NCBI GenBank assembly: GCA_009783985.1
Contig: WQVM01000002.1
Location: 1 to 64,000, forward strand
Direction: 5' to 3'
Source of the DNA: Bacillota bacterium
GTDB taxonomy: Bacteria > Bacillota > Clostridia > Christensenellales > Pumilibacteraceae
Length of the DNA stretch: 64,000 nucleotides
Positions 55,258 through 64,000 of the stretch are shown here, piece after piece; position 1 is the first letter of the stretch; every line of letters starts with the position of its first letter. The notes below the pieces were generated by a model. It did no database searches and was not told the origin of the DNA. It was given only the letters and a program-made list of their open reading frames with translations. A program made the translations under genes and the position numbers.

Positions 55258-55734
55258 TCAATATTCCATATCACCACAATCCATCACCTTATCGCACACT
55301 CTCTTAACCGTATCCCACTTAAAGCCCTTACCCGCCAAGTGTCTCGACAACTTAACCTTAAGTTCAAACCGCTCCTTCTTGTCCTCACTTATTTCCTTAC
55401 CCCTCAAATACCTCCGTGCCAGCTCCTCCGCCTCTTCTGCTTGGTCACCCAAATTCTCCAAAGCATTGTCAATTGCATCTTTATCCGCACCCGCTTTATA
55501 CAACCCAGCCCTTAGCTTGTTGATTCCGCCCCTTGCCCTATATGCATCCACATACTGCTCGGCAAATTCCCCGTCATTAAGATACCCATACTCTAATAGC
55601 TTGTCCACCGCCTCTTTAACTTCTACCAAACTATAACCCTTGCCCACAAGATATTGCCTCATCTCAAAAACCGTCCTGCGTCGCACTCCCAAATATCTTG
55701 TCGCCCTCTCAAAAGCCGTAATCTTTTCTTTCAT
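55258..55734 (-). CDS. recX: regulatory protein RecX
   Basis: 'ATRYLGVRRRTVFEMRQYLVGKGYSLVEVKEAVDKLLEYGYLNDGEFAEQYVDAY'. Confidence 0.88.
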   Translation of the reverse strand: MKEKITAFERATRYLGVRRRTVFEMRQYLVGKGYSLVEVKEAVDKLLEYGYLNDGEFAEQYVDAYRARGGINKLRAGLYKAGADKDAIDNALENLGDQAEEAEELARRYLRGKEISEDKKERFELKVKLSRHLAGKGFKWDTVKRVCDKVMDCGDMEY

Positions 55735-55778
55735 GTCAATATTATAACCCAAATCCCAAAATTTGTCAACACACAAAA

Positions 55779-55810
55779 AGCCGTCCAAAGCATTTTTGCT
55801 CTAGACGGCT
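55779..55810 (-). terminator. terminator of lipoprotein unit A
   Basis: AGCCGTC...GACGGCT with internal AAAGCA/TGCT pairing. Confidence 0.65.
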
Positions 55811-55825
55811 AATTATTGTTTTTTA

Positions 55826-56317
55826 TTAAGATCCCTGTCCAGGCATTTGCCAGTCACCCATATCGCTCGCACGAGCTCTTACTCTAACCCAAGATGAAAC
55901 AATGGTGCCATTTCTCCATACTCCAGTATTAAGGGTTACACCACTAGGGGGGTCAGGCACGAGATTGAAAGCCGCTTCTGTAATTCCAAAGGCTAAAGTC
56001 GCTGCAATTTCACCCGTACCTAATATTCCATCTGAAAAATATTGAACTGTAACTATCTCTGTTGTCACTCTAGTATTTTCGTCAAATCCTTCGGCAGGTC
56101 TATTAGGATTAGTTCTCTCGGCGTTAATTGTTGTTATACCCGCTGCCGTCGCTCTTGTAACAGTCCACCCAGCACTTTCAAGTCTTTCTACCAACACATC
56201 AGGGTCTGAAGGCGGATTTCTTACTGCACTTGGTGCACTGGCACCGCAAGCTGTTGCAAGCAGCATGATACACACTACAATACCTGCAACAATAGCAGAA
56301 CTTAATTTCTTTTTCAT
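55826..56317 (-). CDS. small lipoprotein A
   Basis: Signal peptide and lipobox 'MKKKLSSAIVAGIVVCIMLLATACGAS'. Confidence 0.75.
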   Translation of the reverse strand: MKKKLSSAIVAGIVVCIMLLATACGASAPSAVRNPPSDPDVLVERLESAGWTVTRATAAGITTINAERTNPNRPAEGFDENTRVTTEIVTVQYFSDGILGTGEIAATLAFGITEAAFNLVPDPPSGVTLNTGVWRNGTIVSSWVRVRARASDMGDWQMPGQGS

Positions 56318-56570
56318 TTTTTTGTTTACTCCTTTTTGTCGTACGACGACGGCGGTTGCTGGCAACTTCTTGCCACAAAAAATTTGTGACAAATCTACCG
56401 CTATCGCATCAACTACCTTTTTAAGGTTTGATAGCTTTCTAAGATGTTTACTTTTATTTAGAGCTATCATTTTCTAAATAAAAGTAAAAGGGGTACCCCT
56501 TTTAGACGCCACCATAATTTGGAGTAACCTAAAAAAGTTCCCTTATATGTATTATATTATATTATATTAT
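56318..56570 (-). ncRNA. structured 5' leader, copy A
   Basis: Multi-hairpin leader duplicated at 57414-57648; compensatory differences between copies (see findings). Confidence 0.6.
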
Positions 56571-56605
56571 ATATTCTGTGTCAACCATTTTACTAGAACA
56601 AAAAA

Positions 56606-56636
56606 AGTCGTCCAAAGTATTTTGCTCTAGACGACT
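56606..56636 (-). terminator. terminator of lipoprotein unit B
   Basis: AGTCGTC...GACGACT, homologous to 55779-55810. Confidence 0.65.
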
Positions 56637-56660
56637 TTTATTGTTTTTGTTAATTAGTCC

Positions 56661-57413
56661 TTAGTCTTGCCATGGGTATGGGGTCGTGTTAGGAATGCGT
56701 ATTGAAGACGCTCTATCCCACTCAACAGTGCGTCTTTCTTCGTTAATTGCCCCAGTAGCACCCTGTCTTGAAGACATAAAAGCATTGGTGATAATTCCAT
56801 CTACAACTGTAATTTCTATTCTTAATCTATCTCTTCTATGTGGCTCCGGAAACGGCTCACCTTCCAGCTCCTCATCCCATTCTTCTCTCTCAGCCGCTAT
56901 CAATCTATCAGTATTGAGAACCATTCTTCCGCCTCTAAACTCAAAGAATTCATAGCCGAAAGTATTAATCCAGCTATTTACCAAAGTAGAAATATTAACT
57001 CTAGGAGGGGAGGTCCATTGGCTTAGGCGGTTGTAACCTTGTTCACACAAATAAATACGCTCATACCTTCTCGCATTACCTGTGCCTTGAGTGTCATAAA
57101 GTCTCCAAAATTCATTGCCTCTTTGAACATTATCTCCATTGCGTATAGTTCTTTGTACTAAGTGACTTTCTGAACGGTTATTGCCGTCAATTCTAACTTG
57201 ATCTCTAGTTTCTCTTGTCATTGTCCAGTTGCGGTCATTTCTTGCCTCTTGAAGTTGTGTTGCTGTAATCACCCCACGCCATGATGCTTCGCCGTCAACA
57301 TTTTGACCACTACCACCGCCACGAGAGATTCCTCCACCGCAACCAACTGCCATCATTGCAAATGTCATAACAAAAGCACACAACAATGATACTACTAAAA
57401 GTTTCTTTTTCAT
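56661..57413 (-). CDS. small lipoprotein B
   Basis: 'MKKKLLVVSLLCAFVMTFAMMAVGCGGGIS' lipobox. Confidence 0.75.
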   Translation of the reverse strand: MKKKLLVVSLLCAFVMTFAMMAVGCGGGISRGGGSGQNVDGEASWRGVITATQLQEARNDRNWTMTRETRDQVRIDGNNRSESHLVQRTIRNGDNVQRGNEFWRLYDTQGTGNARRYERIYLCEQGYNRLSQWTSPPRVNISTLVNSWINTFGYEFFEFRGGRMVLNTDRLIAAEREEWDEELEGEPFPEPHRRDRLRIEITVVDGIITNAFMSSRQGATGAINEERRTVEWDRASSIRIPNTTPYPWQD

Positions 57414-57648
57414 TTTGCTCCTCTTTTGACGTGCGACGACGGCGATTGCTAGCAATCTCTTACCACAGGAAATTTGTGGCAAACCTATCTCTATCGCATC
57501 AACTACCTTTTTAAGATTTTGATAGCCCTAAGATGTTTACTTTTATTTAGAGCTATCATTTCTAAATAAAAGTAAAAGGGGTACCCCTTTTAGACGCCAC
57601 CATAGTTTGGAGCAGGTAAAAAGTTCCCTTATATGTATTATATTATAC
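57414..57648 (-). ncRNA. structured 5' leader, copy B
   Basis: See copy A. Confidence 0.6.
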
Positions 57649-57746
57649 CATAAATACTCTCTGTATGTCAACTATTTTGTCATACTAAATCCTTGCATAA
57701 ATTATTGCTAGCTACGCATACTAGCCAACAAGGAGATTTGATTACA

Positions 57747-57944
57747 ATGCCAAAAAACGGCTTTACAACTAAGGACCTGACGGTCTTGCAAGAGGTTATG
57801 ACCTTTGAGATGCTTATGCACAAAAAGTGTACTGCTTATGCATCACAAGCAATAGATAGTAGCTTGCGTCAGATTATGTCCGCTCATGCGGATTCTCACA
57901 AAAAGCGTTTTGACACCCTTTTTGCGTATCTAGGACAACAATAA
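57747..57944 (+). CDS. CotF-like small protein
   Basis: 'TTKDLTVLQEVMTFEMLMHKKCTAYASQAIDSSLRQIMSAHADSHKKRFDTLFAYL'. Confidence 0.6.
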   Translation: MPKNGFTTKDLTVLQEVMTFEMLMHKKCTAYASQAIDSSLRQIMSAHADSHKKRFDTLFAYLGQQ

Positions 57945-57985
57945 CAAAATAACAAAACTAACAAATAAAGGAGAAACAGAAAACA

Positions 57986-58282
57986 ATGTCACTAAAAGAT
58001 TATTTAGAAAACAAAAGCAGTCAGCTTACAGACCAAGAAATTATCACCGATACTTTAGGCGGTCAAAAGGGTCTGCTCAAAATGTACACAACGGCACTTT
58101 CGGAAGGAAGTAATCCGTCTATCCGTGATTTGTTCCGCAAGAATTTATCAGAATGTGCGTGCGACCAATATGGTAGTTTTGAATATATGCAACAAAACAA
58201 CCTCTACCCTCTTGAGTCTGCCCCACCCGACAAAATCAAAGAGGCTCAAACCAAATTCGCTGAGCAAAAAAAGAATTGTTAG
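57986..58282 (+). CDS. spore coat CotF-like protein
   Basis: 'LTDQEIITDTLGGQKGLLKMYTTALSEGSNPSIRDLFRKNLSECACDQYGSFEYMQQNNLYP'. Confidence 0.65.
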   Translation: MSLKDYLENKSSQLTDQEIITDTLGGQKGLLKMYTTALSEGSNPSIRDLFRKNLSECACDQYGSFEYMQQNNLYPLESAPPDKIKEAQTKFAEQKKNC

Positions 58283-58395
58283 CAGAATTGCTCAATGTGT
58301 AAAACAGCAAAGGGAAGTATAGTCTTATACTTCCCTTCTTTTTAGCGTATTCTCACTTGGAAACAACTCTAATTAAAAAAGCGTTTAAGTCAATC

Positions 58396-59049
58396 CTACA
58401 AAGCTCCGAAGGTGTTTTCTCTCTCACTCCCAATTACCCGTCCTCTCCTCAAGCACACTATCAATATCGGTATAAAAACAATCTGCACAGCAATACCGGG
58501 TAAACTTGTTACAAACATACTTCTCATAAATGCCGACCATCCAAAGTTGCCCGCCCCCATAAAAGGAAGTCGGGCTAATCCAAATGCGACCCTGCCCAGA
58601 ACCAAACTTATAGCAAGTGCAGCGACAATCAACGCCCCCTCAACAACAATGTCAACCCAACCGTTCTTCTCGCCCTCTGCTTTAACCTCTACTACTGTTT
58701 TTTCTCTTTTTTTTCTAAAAAACATCCAATAAAACAATCCCGCAAAAAAACCGTACGCCGCTAATTCAAAAGCCATAAAATACACTACAGGCATGGGACT
58801 GGCTATAGGTCGCCCTGTTATAAAGTGAGATATAAATGGGGTAACAAATCCTGCAACCCCGCCGCATTTGTGTCCGCAGACAAAACCGCACACGATTATG
58901 GGTATATGCATAGGCAAAAACATATGACCCGGCAAATTGCCCACATGAAAAATTGTGCTTGTGGCAATAGCCAAAGCCACACATAGCATAGATGCTACAA
59001 GCCTAAAAGGTATCCCCTGTGTAATTACTATTGCTTTACTCTGTTGCAT
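58396..59049 (-). CDS. ECF transporter S component
   Basis: 'NLPGHMFLPMHIPIIVCGFVCGHKCGGVAGFVTPFISHFITGRP' multi-TM. Confidence 0.78.
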   Translation of the reverse strand: MQQSKAIVITQGIPFRLVASMLCVALAIATSTIFHVGNLPGHMFLPMHIPIIVCGFVCGHKCGGVAGFVTPFISHFITGRPIASPMPVVYFMAFELAAYGFFAGLFYWMFFRKKREKTVVEVKAEGEKNGWVDIVVEGALIVAALAISLVLGRVAFGLARLPFMGAGNFGWSAFMRSMFVTSLPGIAVQIVFIPILIVCLRRGRVIGSERENTFGAL

Positions 59050-60481
59050 TTTTTTGTTCACCTTCCTTGTTTTGACTACTATTATCCTTGCCAATCCTGT
59101 TATGACACTCTAGCATCACCATAACAAGGGCATATATGACAAGCATTCCAGGATTGAATAATGTGTTGTCTAATGATGCCGTCAATACAAACATAACAAT
59201 ACTTATAAAAATAAATATCTTGATGCGGTCAATTTTTTTGATAAGTAACTTAACTGTTTGGGCTCTATGAAATCCATATGCAGCCAATCCGACAATTCCC
59301 ATAGATGCCAAAAACTGCAGGATATGATTATGGTATAACGAATATCCTATTCTCTCTGTTTCTCCCGTAAGGTATCCAAACCCTACCCCAAATATAGGTG
59401 CACTAAAGAAATGCTCAACAGCAGCTCTATACAAATCAAACCTACCCCTATCCTCAATTCCTAATGAATTAAAGAAGTCCAAGCTATTGATAATAGGCGT
59501 CCAAAATGCAATTAGTGTTATAATACCTATAGCCGCCGTTACCGAATAAGCTACCCATAATGTCTTTTTTCCCTTAGCTCGCAAAAGTGCAAATACCGAC
59601 ACTGCCAAAAACATAGGCACCGCAAACATCACAGCATTTCGACTAAAAGTATAAATAATCGCAAACAATGCCGCACAGACAACTACAAAATATACAATCG
59701 GTTGTTTAGCATTATACATACGATACAGCACGAAGGGCAAAATCAAAGCTGTTTTGATACCGATAAGATTAGACGGCGACCATCCAAGAAAAATCATGCT
59801 TTTTGCCGCATTAGAGTTGCTACTCGTAAGATACCTAAGAGTCGGTTCTGTTAAATACAATAGCCCCATTTGAACAGCGATAACCGCCGCCATAACGGTT
59901 GCACACTCACAAACAAACTCAAAACTTGCCCTATCCCACTCTACCGTAACTACAAAATATACAAACACACTTAGTAAAACCGCAGACAAAGATGCCGCAA
60001 GCCATAATCCCGATAAAGTATATCCTGCAGTAAAGAGCCCTCCCGCAAAGTACGATATAGCTAAGACAATCAAACCCAAGAGCAATTTACTTTTTGTCAG
60101 TGCCTTACGAGCATTACACTCCTTAACCAGCTTAAAGACAAAAAGATACAGCAACGCAGCAAATAAGATAATTCCTAAGATTGTAAGATAAATAATTCCG
60201 CCAATACCTGTAATAAAGCTGTCAAAGTCCGTAATAAATATGTAGGAATTGTTGACTCGACTAAGTGCAATAAGCGAAAATAATAAAAGAGGAATAAGTC
60301 TTAAACCATTTCTGTTAAATATACAAATATAGACTGCAACAAGTGTAATAGTGCTAAAGTAAAAATATTCCCAACCAAAACTATGACATAATAAGCAAAA
60401 AATACCGATAACCGCTGGATAATACCATTTGGTCATAAATAAATTGATTTTATCTTTTACTTTATTAAAATATCGCATCAA
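59036..60481 (-). CDS. O-antigen ligase-like polytopic membrane protein
   Basis: Multi-TM; 'DRGRFDLYRAAVEHFFSAPIFGVGFGYLTGETERIGYSLYHNHILQFLASMGIVGL' Wzy/WaaL signature. Confidence 0.85.
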   Translation of the reverse strand: MMRYFNKVKDKINLFMTKWYYPAVIGIFCLLCHSFGWEYFYFSTITLVAVYICIFNRNGLRLIPLLLFSLIALSRVNNSYIFITDFDSFITGIGGIIYLTILGIILFAALLYLFVFKLVKECNARKALTKSKLLLGLIVLAISYFAGGLFTAGYTLSGLWLAASLSAVLLSVFVYFVVTVEWDRASFEFVCECATVMAAVIAVQMGLLYLTEPTLRYLTSSNSNAAKSMIFLGWSPSNLIGIKTALILPFVLYRMYNAKQPIVYFVVVCAALFAIIYTFSRNAVMFAVPMFLAVSVFALLRAKGKKTLWVAYSVTAAIGIITLIAFWTPIINSLDFFNSLGIEDRGRFDLYRAAVEHFFSAPIFGVGFGYLTGETERIGYSLYHNHILQFLASMGIVGLAAYGFHRAQTVKLLIKKIDRIKIFIFISIVMFVLTASLDNTLFNPGMLVIYALVMVMLECHNRIGKDNSSQNKEGEQKNATE

Positions 60482-60710
60482 AACATTGTTGCTTATTGCT
60501 GTCTTAAACTTAATTTCTCAAAAAAACGGCAAAATCAAAGCAATTGCTCCCAATATAGTCTAAATACTTTTTGCAACTCTCCTTTGTAACTAACACTTCC
60601 TATTATACAATATTTTAAGAAACTTGTACAGCATTTTTTAGTCGAAAATTAACGAAAACCCTAATCTATCAACAAATTGACTTTTTGTTTCACTTTTTGC
60701 GAAACAACAT

Positions 60711-60874
60711 TAGAGTTGTTCCGCAACCTAGAGTGGTAGGATATGGTGTGGATTATTAGTCACAAGACAGTATCTTGACGAAGGCAATACTAGAAGTATT
60801 GTCAAGGAAAGAGGTTGGCTTGTGGCTGATAAGACCCACCTTAAACTGCCGCTCTAGGTTGCGGAATAACTCTA
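60711..60874 (+). other. long imperfect hairpin (structured RNA or MITE candidate)
   Basis: TAGAGTTGTTCCGCAACCTAGAG / CTCTAGGTTGCGGAATAACTCTA outer stem plus inner stems TTATTAGTCACAAG/CTTGTGGCTGATAA, CTTGA/TCAAG and CAATACTagaAGTATTG. Confidence 0.6.
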
Positions 60875-60876
60875 TT

Positions 60877-60918
60877 AAAAAAAGTGTTGTCACATTAATT
60901 GTAGTCAACACTTTTTTA
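60877..60918. terminator. bidirectional intrinsic terminator
   Basis: AAAAAAGTGTTG/CAACACTTTTTT. Confidence 0.7.
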
Positions 60919-60984
60919 ATGTTAATAAGTTGTTGTATAAATCTGTTCTAAAGTTAGAAATAGCAAATATAGGTTAGGACAGTT

Positions 60985-62604
60985 CTAATCTTTCATTATG
61001 CTTTCGCCTGTTTTGGCATCTTGAAACATTAGCCAGTAGCCTTCTTTTTGAGGCTCTTTTGGGTCTAGAGGCAACCATTGGCAATAGCCGTCTAATTCTT
61101 TGGGAGGTTCGGGGCTGTACTTGGCAGGGACGCCGTATACGATGTACTCGGGTCCTTGCCCGATTATTCCGACCACATAATGCCTTCCTCTGTTATCCCA
61201 GTCAACCTTAACCCAACGACTGTCTTCGATGAGGCTTTTTAGGCGGTCTTCCTTAGGATACTTGTCAAAAAGCGATTCAATTTGGTCACGGGTCTTATCA
61301 AAAAACGAAAGTGGTTTGACACGAGCGGTACGAGCAGCGGATTTTGCCGACGATGCCGAATATGTCTTGATAGTGGGTATAGCATATGCAGGATTAAGAA
61401 CTTGGGTTGTTACGGTATCATTATTAACCGCCCCGTTGTTATGAGATTGATTTTGGTTAGGTGGACTATCGGGTTGTGCCTTGAGACTGACAGGTGGCGG
61501 AACAACAATAGGGTCGACTGATTCTTTTTTTGGGGCAGGGTGTTCTATACCGTCTTTAATTGATTTTTTTGGAACGGCAGGCTCCGCACTTTGGATATAT
61601 CCTCTGTATAAGTCCGTAGGTGTCACCCGTGAGATTGCTTCGTCGGCGTTGCCTCCTCGCAATGACACTTGGGAGTAGTCGGAAGGTGTACCTCGTGGGT
61701 CAGCGCCACTCCCTCGCACCTCACTAGATGCCACCCGTGATTGTTCCTCTGCTGTCTGTCGTATGGATGGACGAGGGTTGCTAGCCTGCGATGACCTACC
61801 CGTATACCCATAATCAGGCGGAGCGTAACCTTGTGGCAAGTCGGGCGGAATATAATCTGCCGTTTCTTCCATAAAATAATTAACCTCGGCGACCGCCGAA
61901 TCATCATACATTTGGGCAAGGTCGGTAAGGTTGCCAGAAGATTGCTGTGACCAATTTCCCGCCGCCGCAACTTCGCCCTGATAACTCGCCGAAGTAACCC
62001 CCTGCCCCTCATCACCACGATAACCGCCCGAACTATACAGACTCCCGTACGGCTCGGCGGCTTTTTCAGGGACAATATCCAAAAAATAATCTGTCAGCTT
62101 ACCTTTGCTATAGCTAGGTGAAGTGACCTCTCCGCTACCCGAAGTAAGTGCGGCATAATTCGGTTGCTTTTCTTCTTCACCAAAAGTCTCCGAAACAACT
62201 TCTCCGCCGTTGCCGCCGATAAGCCATCCGCCCTTTACCCTCTGCAACCCGTCAAACATATTGCCGCGCCAAAGTTTGTTAGGACTTAGCGTGCCGTACA
62301 TCACAGGCTCGACATTCTTGCCTACTTGCGCCACAACGCAATGCAAATCATCTATATCCAATCCGGGGGGCAAGTCAAAACGGGTGCTTATCTTGCCAAG
62401 ACTCCCGAGAGGTCGCATTTGACAAGGCAAATCAAGCGCACGCACCGCCAAAAAATATTCGCCGTCGTCCAAATTCTCGAGGTCGTAAGTATTGATAAGA
62501 CACTTAAGGGTGGACGCATTTTTTTCCATCGTAACCGTACCCTTGCAATCGTAGTCCAATCCCTTTAGCATGATTAGCTTTTTTTCAAATTTCATAATTG
62601 CCAC
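60985..62604 (-). CDS. hypothetical protein with low-complexity middle region
   Basis: 539-aa ORF; conserved-looking N- and C-terminal domains 'RYVVGIIGQGPEYIVYGVPAKYSPEPPKELDGYCQWLPLDPKEPQKEGYWLMFQDAKTGESI'-type. Confidence 0.7.
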   Translation of the reverse strand: MAIMKFEKKLIMLKGLDYDCKGTVTMEKNASTLKCLINTYDLENLDDGEYFLAVRALDLPCQMRPLGSLGKISTRFDLPPGLDIDDLHCVVAQVGKNVEPVMYGTLSPNKLWRGNMFDGLQRVKGGWLIGGNGGEVVSETFGEEEKQPNYAALTSGSGEVTSPSYSKGKLTDYFLDIVPEKAAEPYGSLYSSGGYRGDEGQGVTSASYQGEVAAAGNWSQQSSGNLTDLAQMYDDSAVAEVNYFMEETADYIPPDLPQGYAPPDYGYTGRSSQASNPRPSIRQTAEEQSRVASSEVRGSGADPRGTPSDYSQVSLRGGNADEAISRVTPTDLYRGYIQSAEPAVPKKSIKDGIEHPAPKKESVDPIVVPPPVSLKAQPDSPPNQNQSHNNGAVNNDTVTTQVLNPAYAIPTIKTYSASSAKSAARTARVKPLSFFDKTRDQIESLFDKYPKEDRLKSLIEDSRWVKVDWDNRGRHYVVGIIGQGPEYIVYGVPAKYSPEPPKELDGYCQWLPLDPKEPQKEGYWLMFQDAKTGESIMKD

Positions 62605-62685
62605 CCATCTCTTACAGTATACAGTAATACTGTACGCACAATTTATCTTTTGTTGTCAATTATGTGGGGAAAATGTAAAATTTTA

Positions 62686-62801
62686 ATAACGCAAAGTGCA
62701 AAACGCATAACGCATAATGATTGATAAGTTGTTTGCTCATATAACACCCAACTATTCACTCGTCCGACATTATGCGTTATGCGTTTTGCATTTTGCATTA
62801 T
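62686..62801. repeat. inverted repeat (MITE/REP-like)
   Basis: CAAAGTGCAAAACGCATAACGCATAATG ... CATTATGCGTTATGCGTTTTGCATTTTG, 28-bp arms with one mismatch. Confidence 0.8.
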
Positions 62802-62807
62802 TATCTA

Positions 62808-63935
62808 TTACTTCCTATTCTTTTGTCCAATCCCTTTAAGCACATCACTCTTATACACATAGGTCAGTCCGTCCCTATCAGCTTGCTCCTCTTTTGCCAG
62901 CCTTATCAAGCGGCTCAAAAGTTCGGCATAACTCATTCCTTCATATTCAAAAAGATAAAAAGACAAACTCCCCGGTATTGTATTAATCTCATTTACATAT
63001 AGCTTATCGCCGTCCATCAAAAAATCAATTCGTGCCACTCCGCTCGCTCCGATACTTTCAAAAGCCTGCTTTGCTACGTTTTTAACTTTAGCCTTTAGCT
63101 CGTCATCTATTTGAGCGGGCGATTTGACCCGTGTTCCCTTATCCGACTTGTACGCAGGGTCCATATATTTGTCCTCAAAAGTCAAAAATTCTTTCCATCC
63201 GACAGGTTGCTCTACTCCACTTGTTATCAAATCATTTTCACGACCTAATACCGCACAATTAAGTTCGATAAAGTCCACCAACGCTTTTTCGACAACCAGC
63301 TTACTGTCATATGCCGCCGCCGCCTTTGCCGCCTCGATAAGTTCGGCATCATTATTCGCAATTCCGATACCTATACTGCTACCAAGATTAGCCGGCTTAA
63401 CAATAACGGGGTATTTAAGTTTTTCAGCGATTTTAAGAAGCTTATTAGGAGTTTCGTTAGCTTCTTTACTCAAAATCACATCATATGGCACCAACGGCAA
63501 CTTAGCGTGCTTAAAAATCTTTTTCATCACGGCTTTGTCCATACCTGCCGCACTTGCCAAAACCCCGCAACCTGTATACGGTATGCCTGTGAGTTGAAGC
63601 AGTCCCTGCAAACACCCGTCCTCACCACCCACACCATGCGTACACACAACAATGCAATTAAGATTTTTGATATGTTTGCCCTTAGGTCCGATTAACGCCT
63701 TGCAACTTGGCTCAAGCCTTACGGGCAACCATTTTTTGCGTACCTTAGGATTGACATCTTCAAAATCAGCAACAGTTGTCATTTCTTTACCGCTATACCA
63801 AGCCCCTTCGCCGTCAATGTAAATAGGAACGGCGTCATATCCCGCCACTTGCAGTACATTGAGCGCTTGAACGCCCGTAATTATTGAGATATCATGCTCG
63901 CAACTTTTGCCCCCGAATATCACACCTACACTCAT
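62808..63935 (-). CDS. ddl: D-alanine--D-alanine ligase
   Basis: 'VGVIFGGKSCEHDISIITGVQAL', 'PVIVKPANLGSSIGIGIA', 'VNEINTIPGSLSFYLFEYEGMSYAELL'. Confidence 0.93.
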   Translation of the reverse strand: MSVGVIFGGKSCEHDISIITGVQALNVLQVAGYDAVPIYIDGEGAWYSGKEMTTVADFEDVNPKVRKKWLPVRLEPSCKALIGPKGKHIKNLNCIVVCTHGVGGEDGCLQGLLQLTGIPYTGCGVLASAAGMDKAVMKKIFKHAKLPLVPYDVILSKEANETPNKLLKIAEKLKYPVIVKPANLGSSIGIGIANNDAELIEAAKAAAAYDSKLVVEKALVDFIELNCAVLGRENDLITSGVEQPVGWKEFLTFEDKYMDPAYKSDKGTRVKSPAQIDDELKAKVKNVAKQAFESIGASGVARIDFLMDGDKLYVNEINTIPGSLSFYLFEYEGMSYAELLSRLIRLAKEEQADRDGLTYVYKSDVLKGIGQKNRK

Positions 63936-64000
63936 TATTTATGTAACTCCCCCGTAATCTATGTTTAGACCTGACCCAAAACCTATAGAAACTATCTAGC

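Noticed and set aside
56550-56575. TATAT/ATTAT microsatellite
   Set aside because: Short AT-rich tract near the leader promoter, no evidence of function beyond promoter composition.

Overview
The window is from a low-to-moderate GC Firmicutes/Clostridia-like chromosome. Ordinary chromosomal genes flank an approximately 50 kb composite mobile island. Left chromosome (1-3.4 kb): PH-like membrane protein, galactokinase, Sel1-repeat protein. Right chromosome (53.4-64 kb): tRNA-Ser(GCU), P1-type peptidase, RecX, two small lipoprotein units with a duplicated structured leader, CotF-like proteins, an ECF S component, an O-antigen ligase-like protein and D-Ala-D-Ala ligase. The island is bounded by a 13-bp direct repeat (CTTGGCGGAGTGG). 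One copy is in the 3' end of the serine integrase gene (3529-3541); the other is at the 3' end of tRNA-Ser (53396-53408). The island appears to contain three modules. (i) An ICE-like element (about 7.6-42.9 kb) with a TnpX-like large serine recombinase, prim-pol-like protein, several DNA methyltransferases, a giant helicase/methylase, a MutS-I/ArdC-like polyvalent protein, ParB-like protein, VirB4, VirB6-like, VirB2-like and VirD4 proteins, a MobL-like relaxase, sigma-like regulators and LexA/AbrB. (ii) A phage tail-fibre/tail remnant (42.9-50.5 kb) with a collagen-like lipoprotein. (iii) A small + strand module (50.5-53.2 kb) encoding a full-motif CRESS-DNA-virus-like HUH-SF3 Rep. Just upstream of that Rep is a stem-loop whose loop carries TATTATTAC (matching NANTATTAC), followed by tandem CGATAC repeats, which looks like a rolling-circle origin. 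The most interesting signals are this CRESS Rep/origin, a highly structured roughly 190-nt noncoding RNA candidate inside the ICE (41.28-41.47 kb, possibly raiA-motif-like), a duplicated leader RNA with compensatory changes (56.3-57.6 kb), and an integrase whose C-terminus would change on excision. No database search was possible; family names come from motif recognition.
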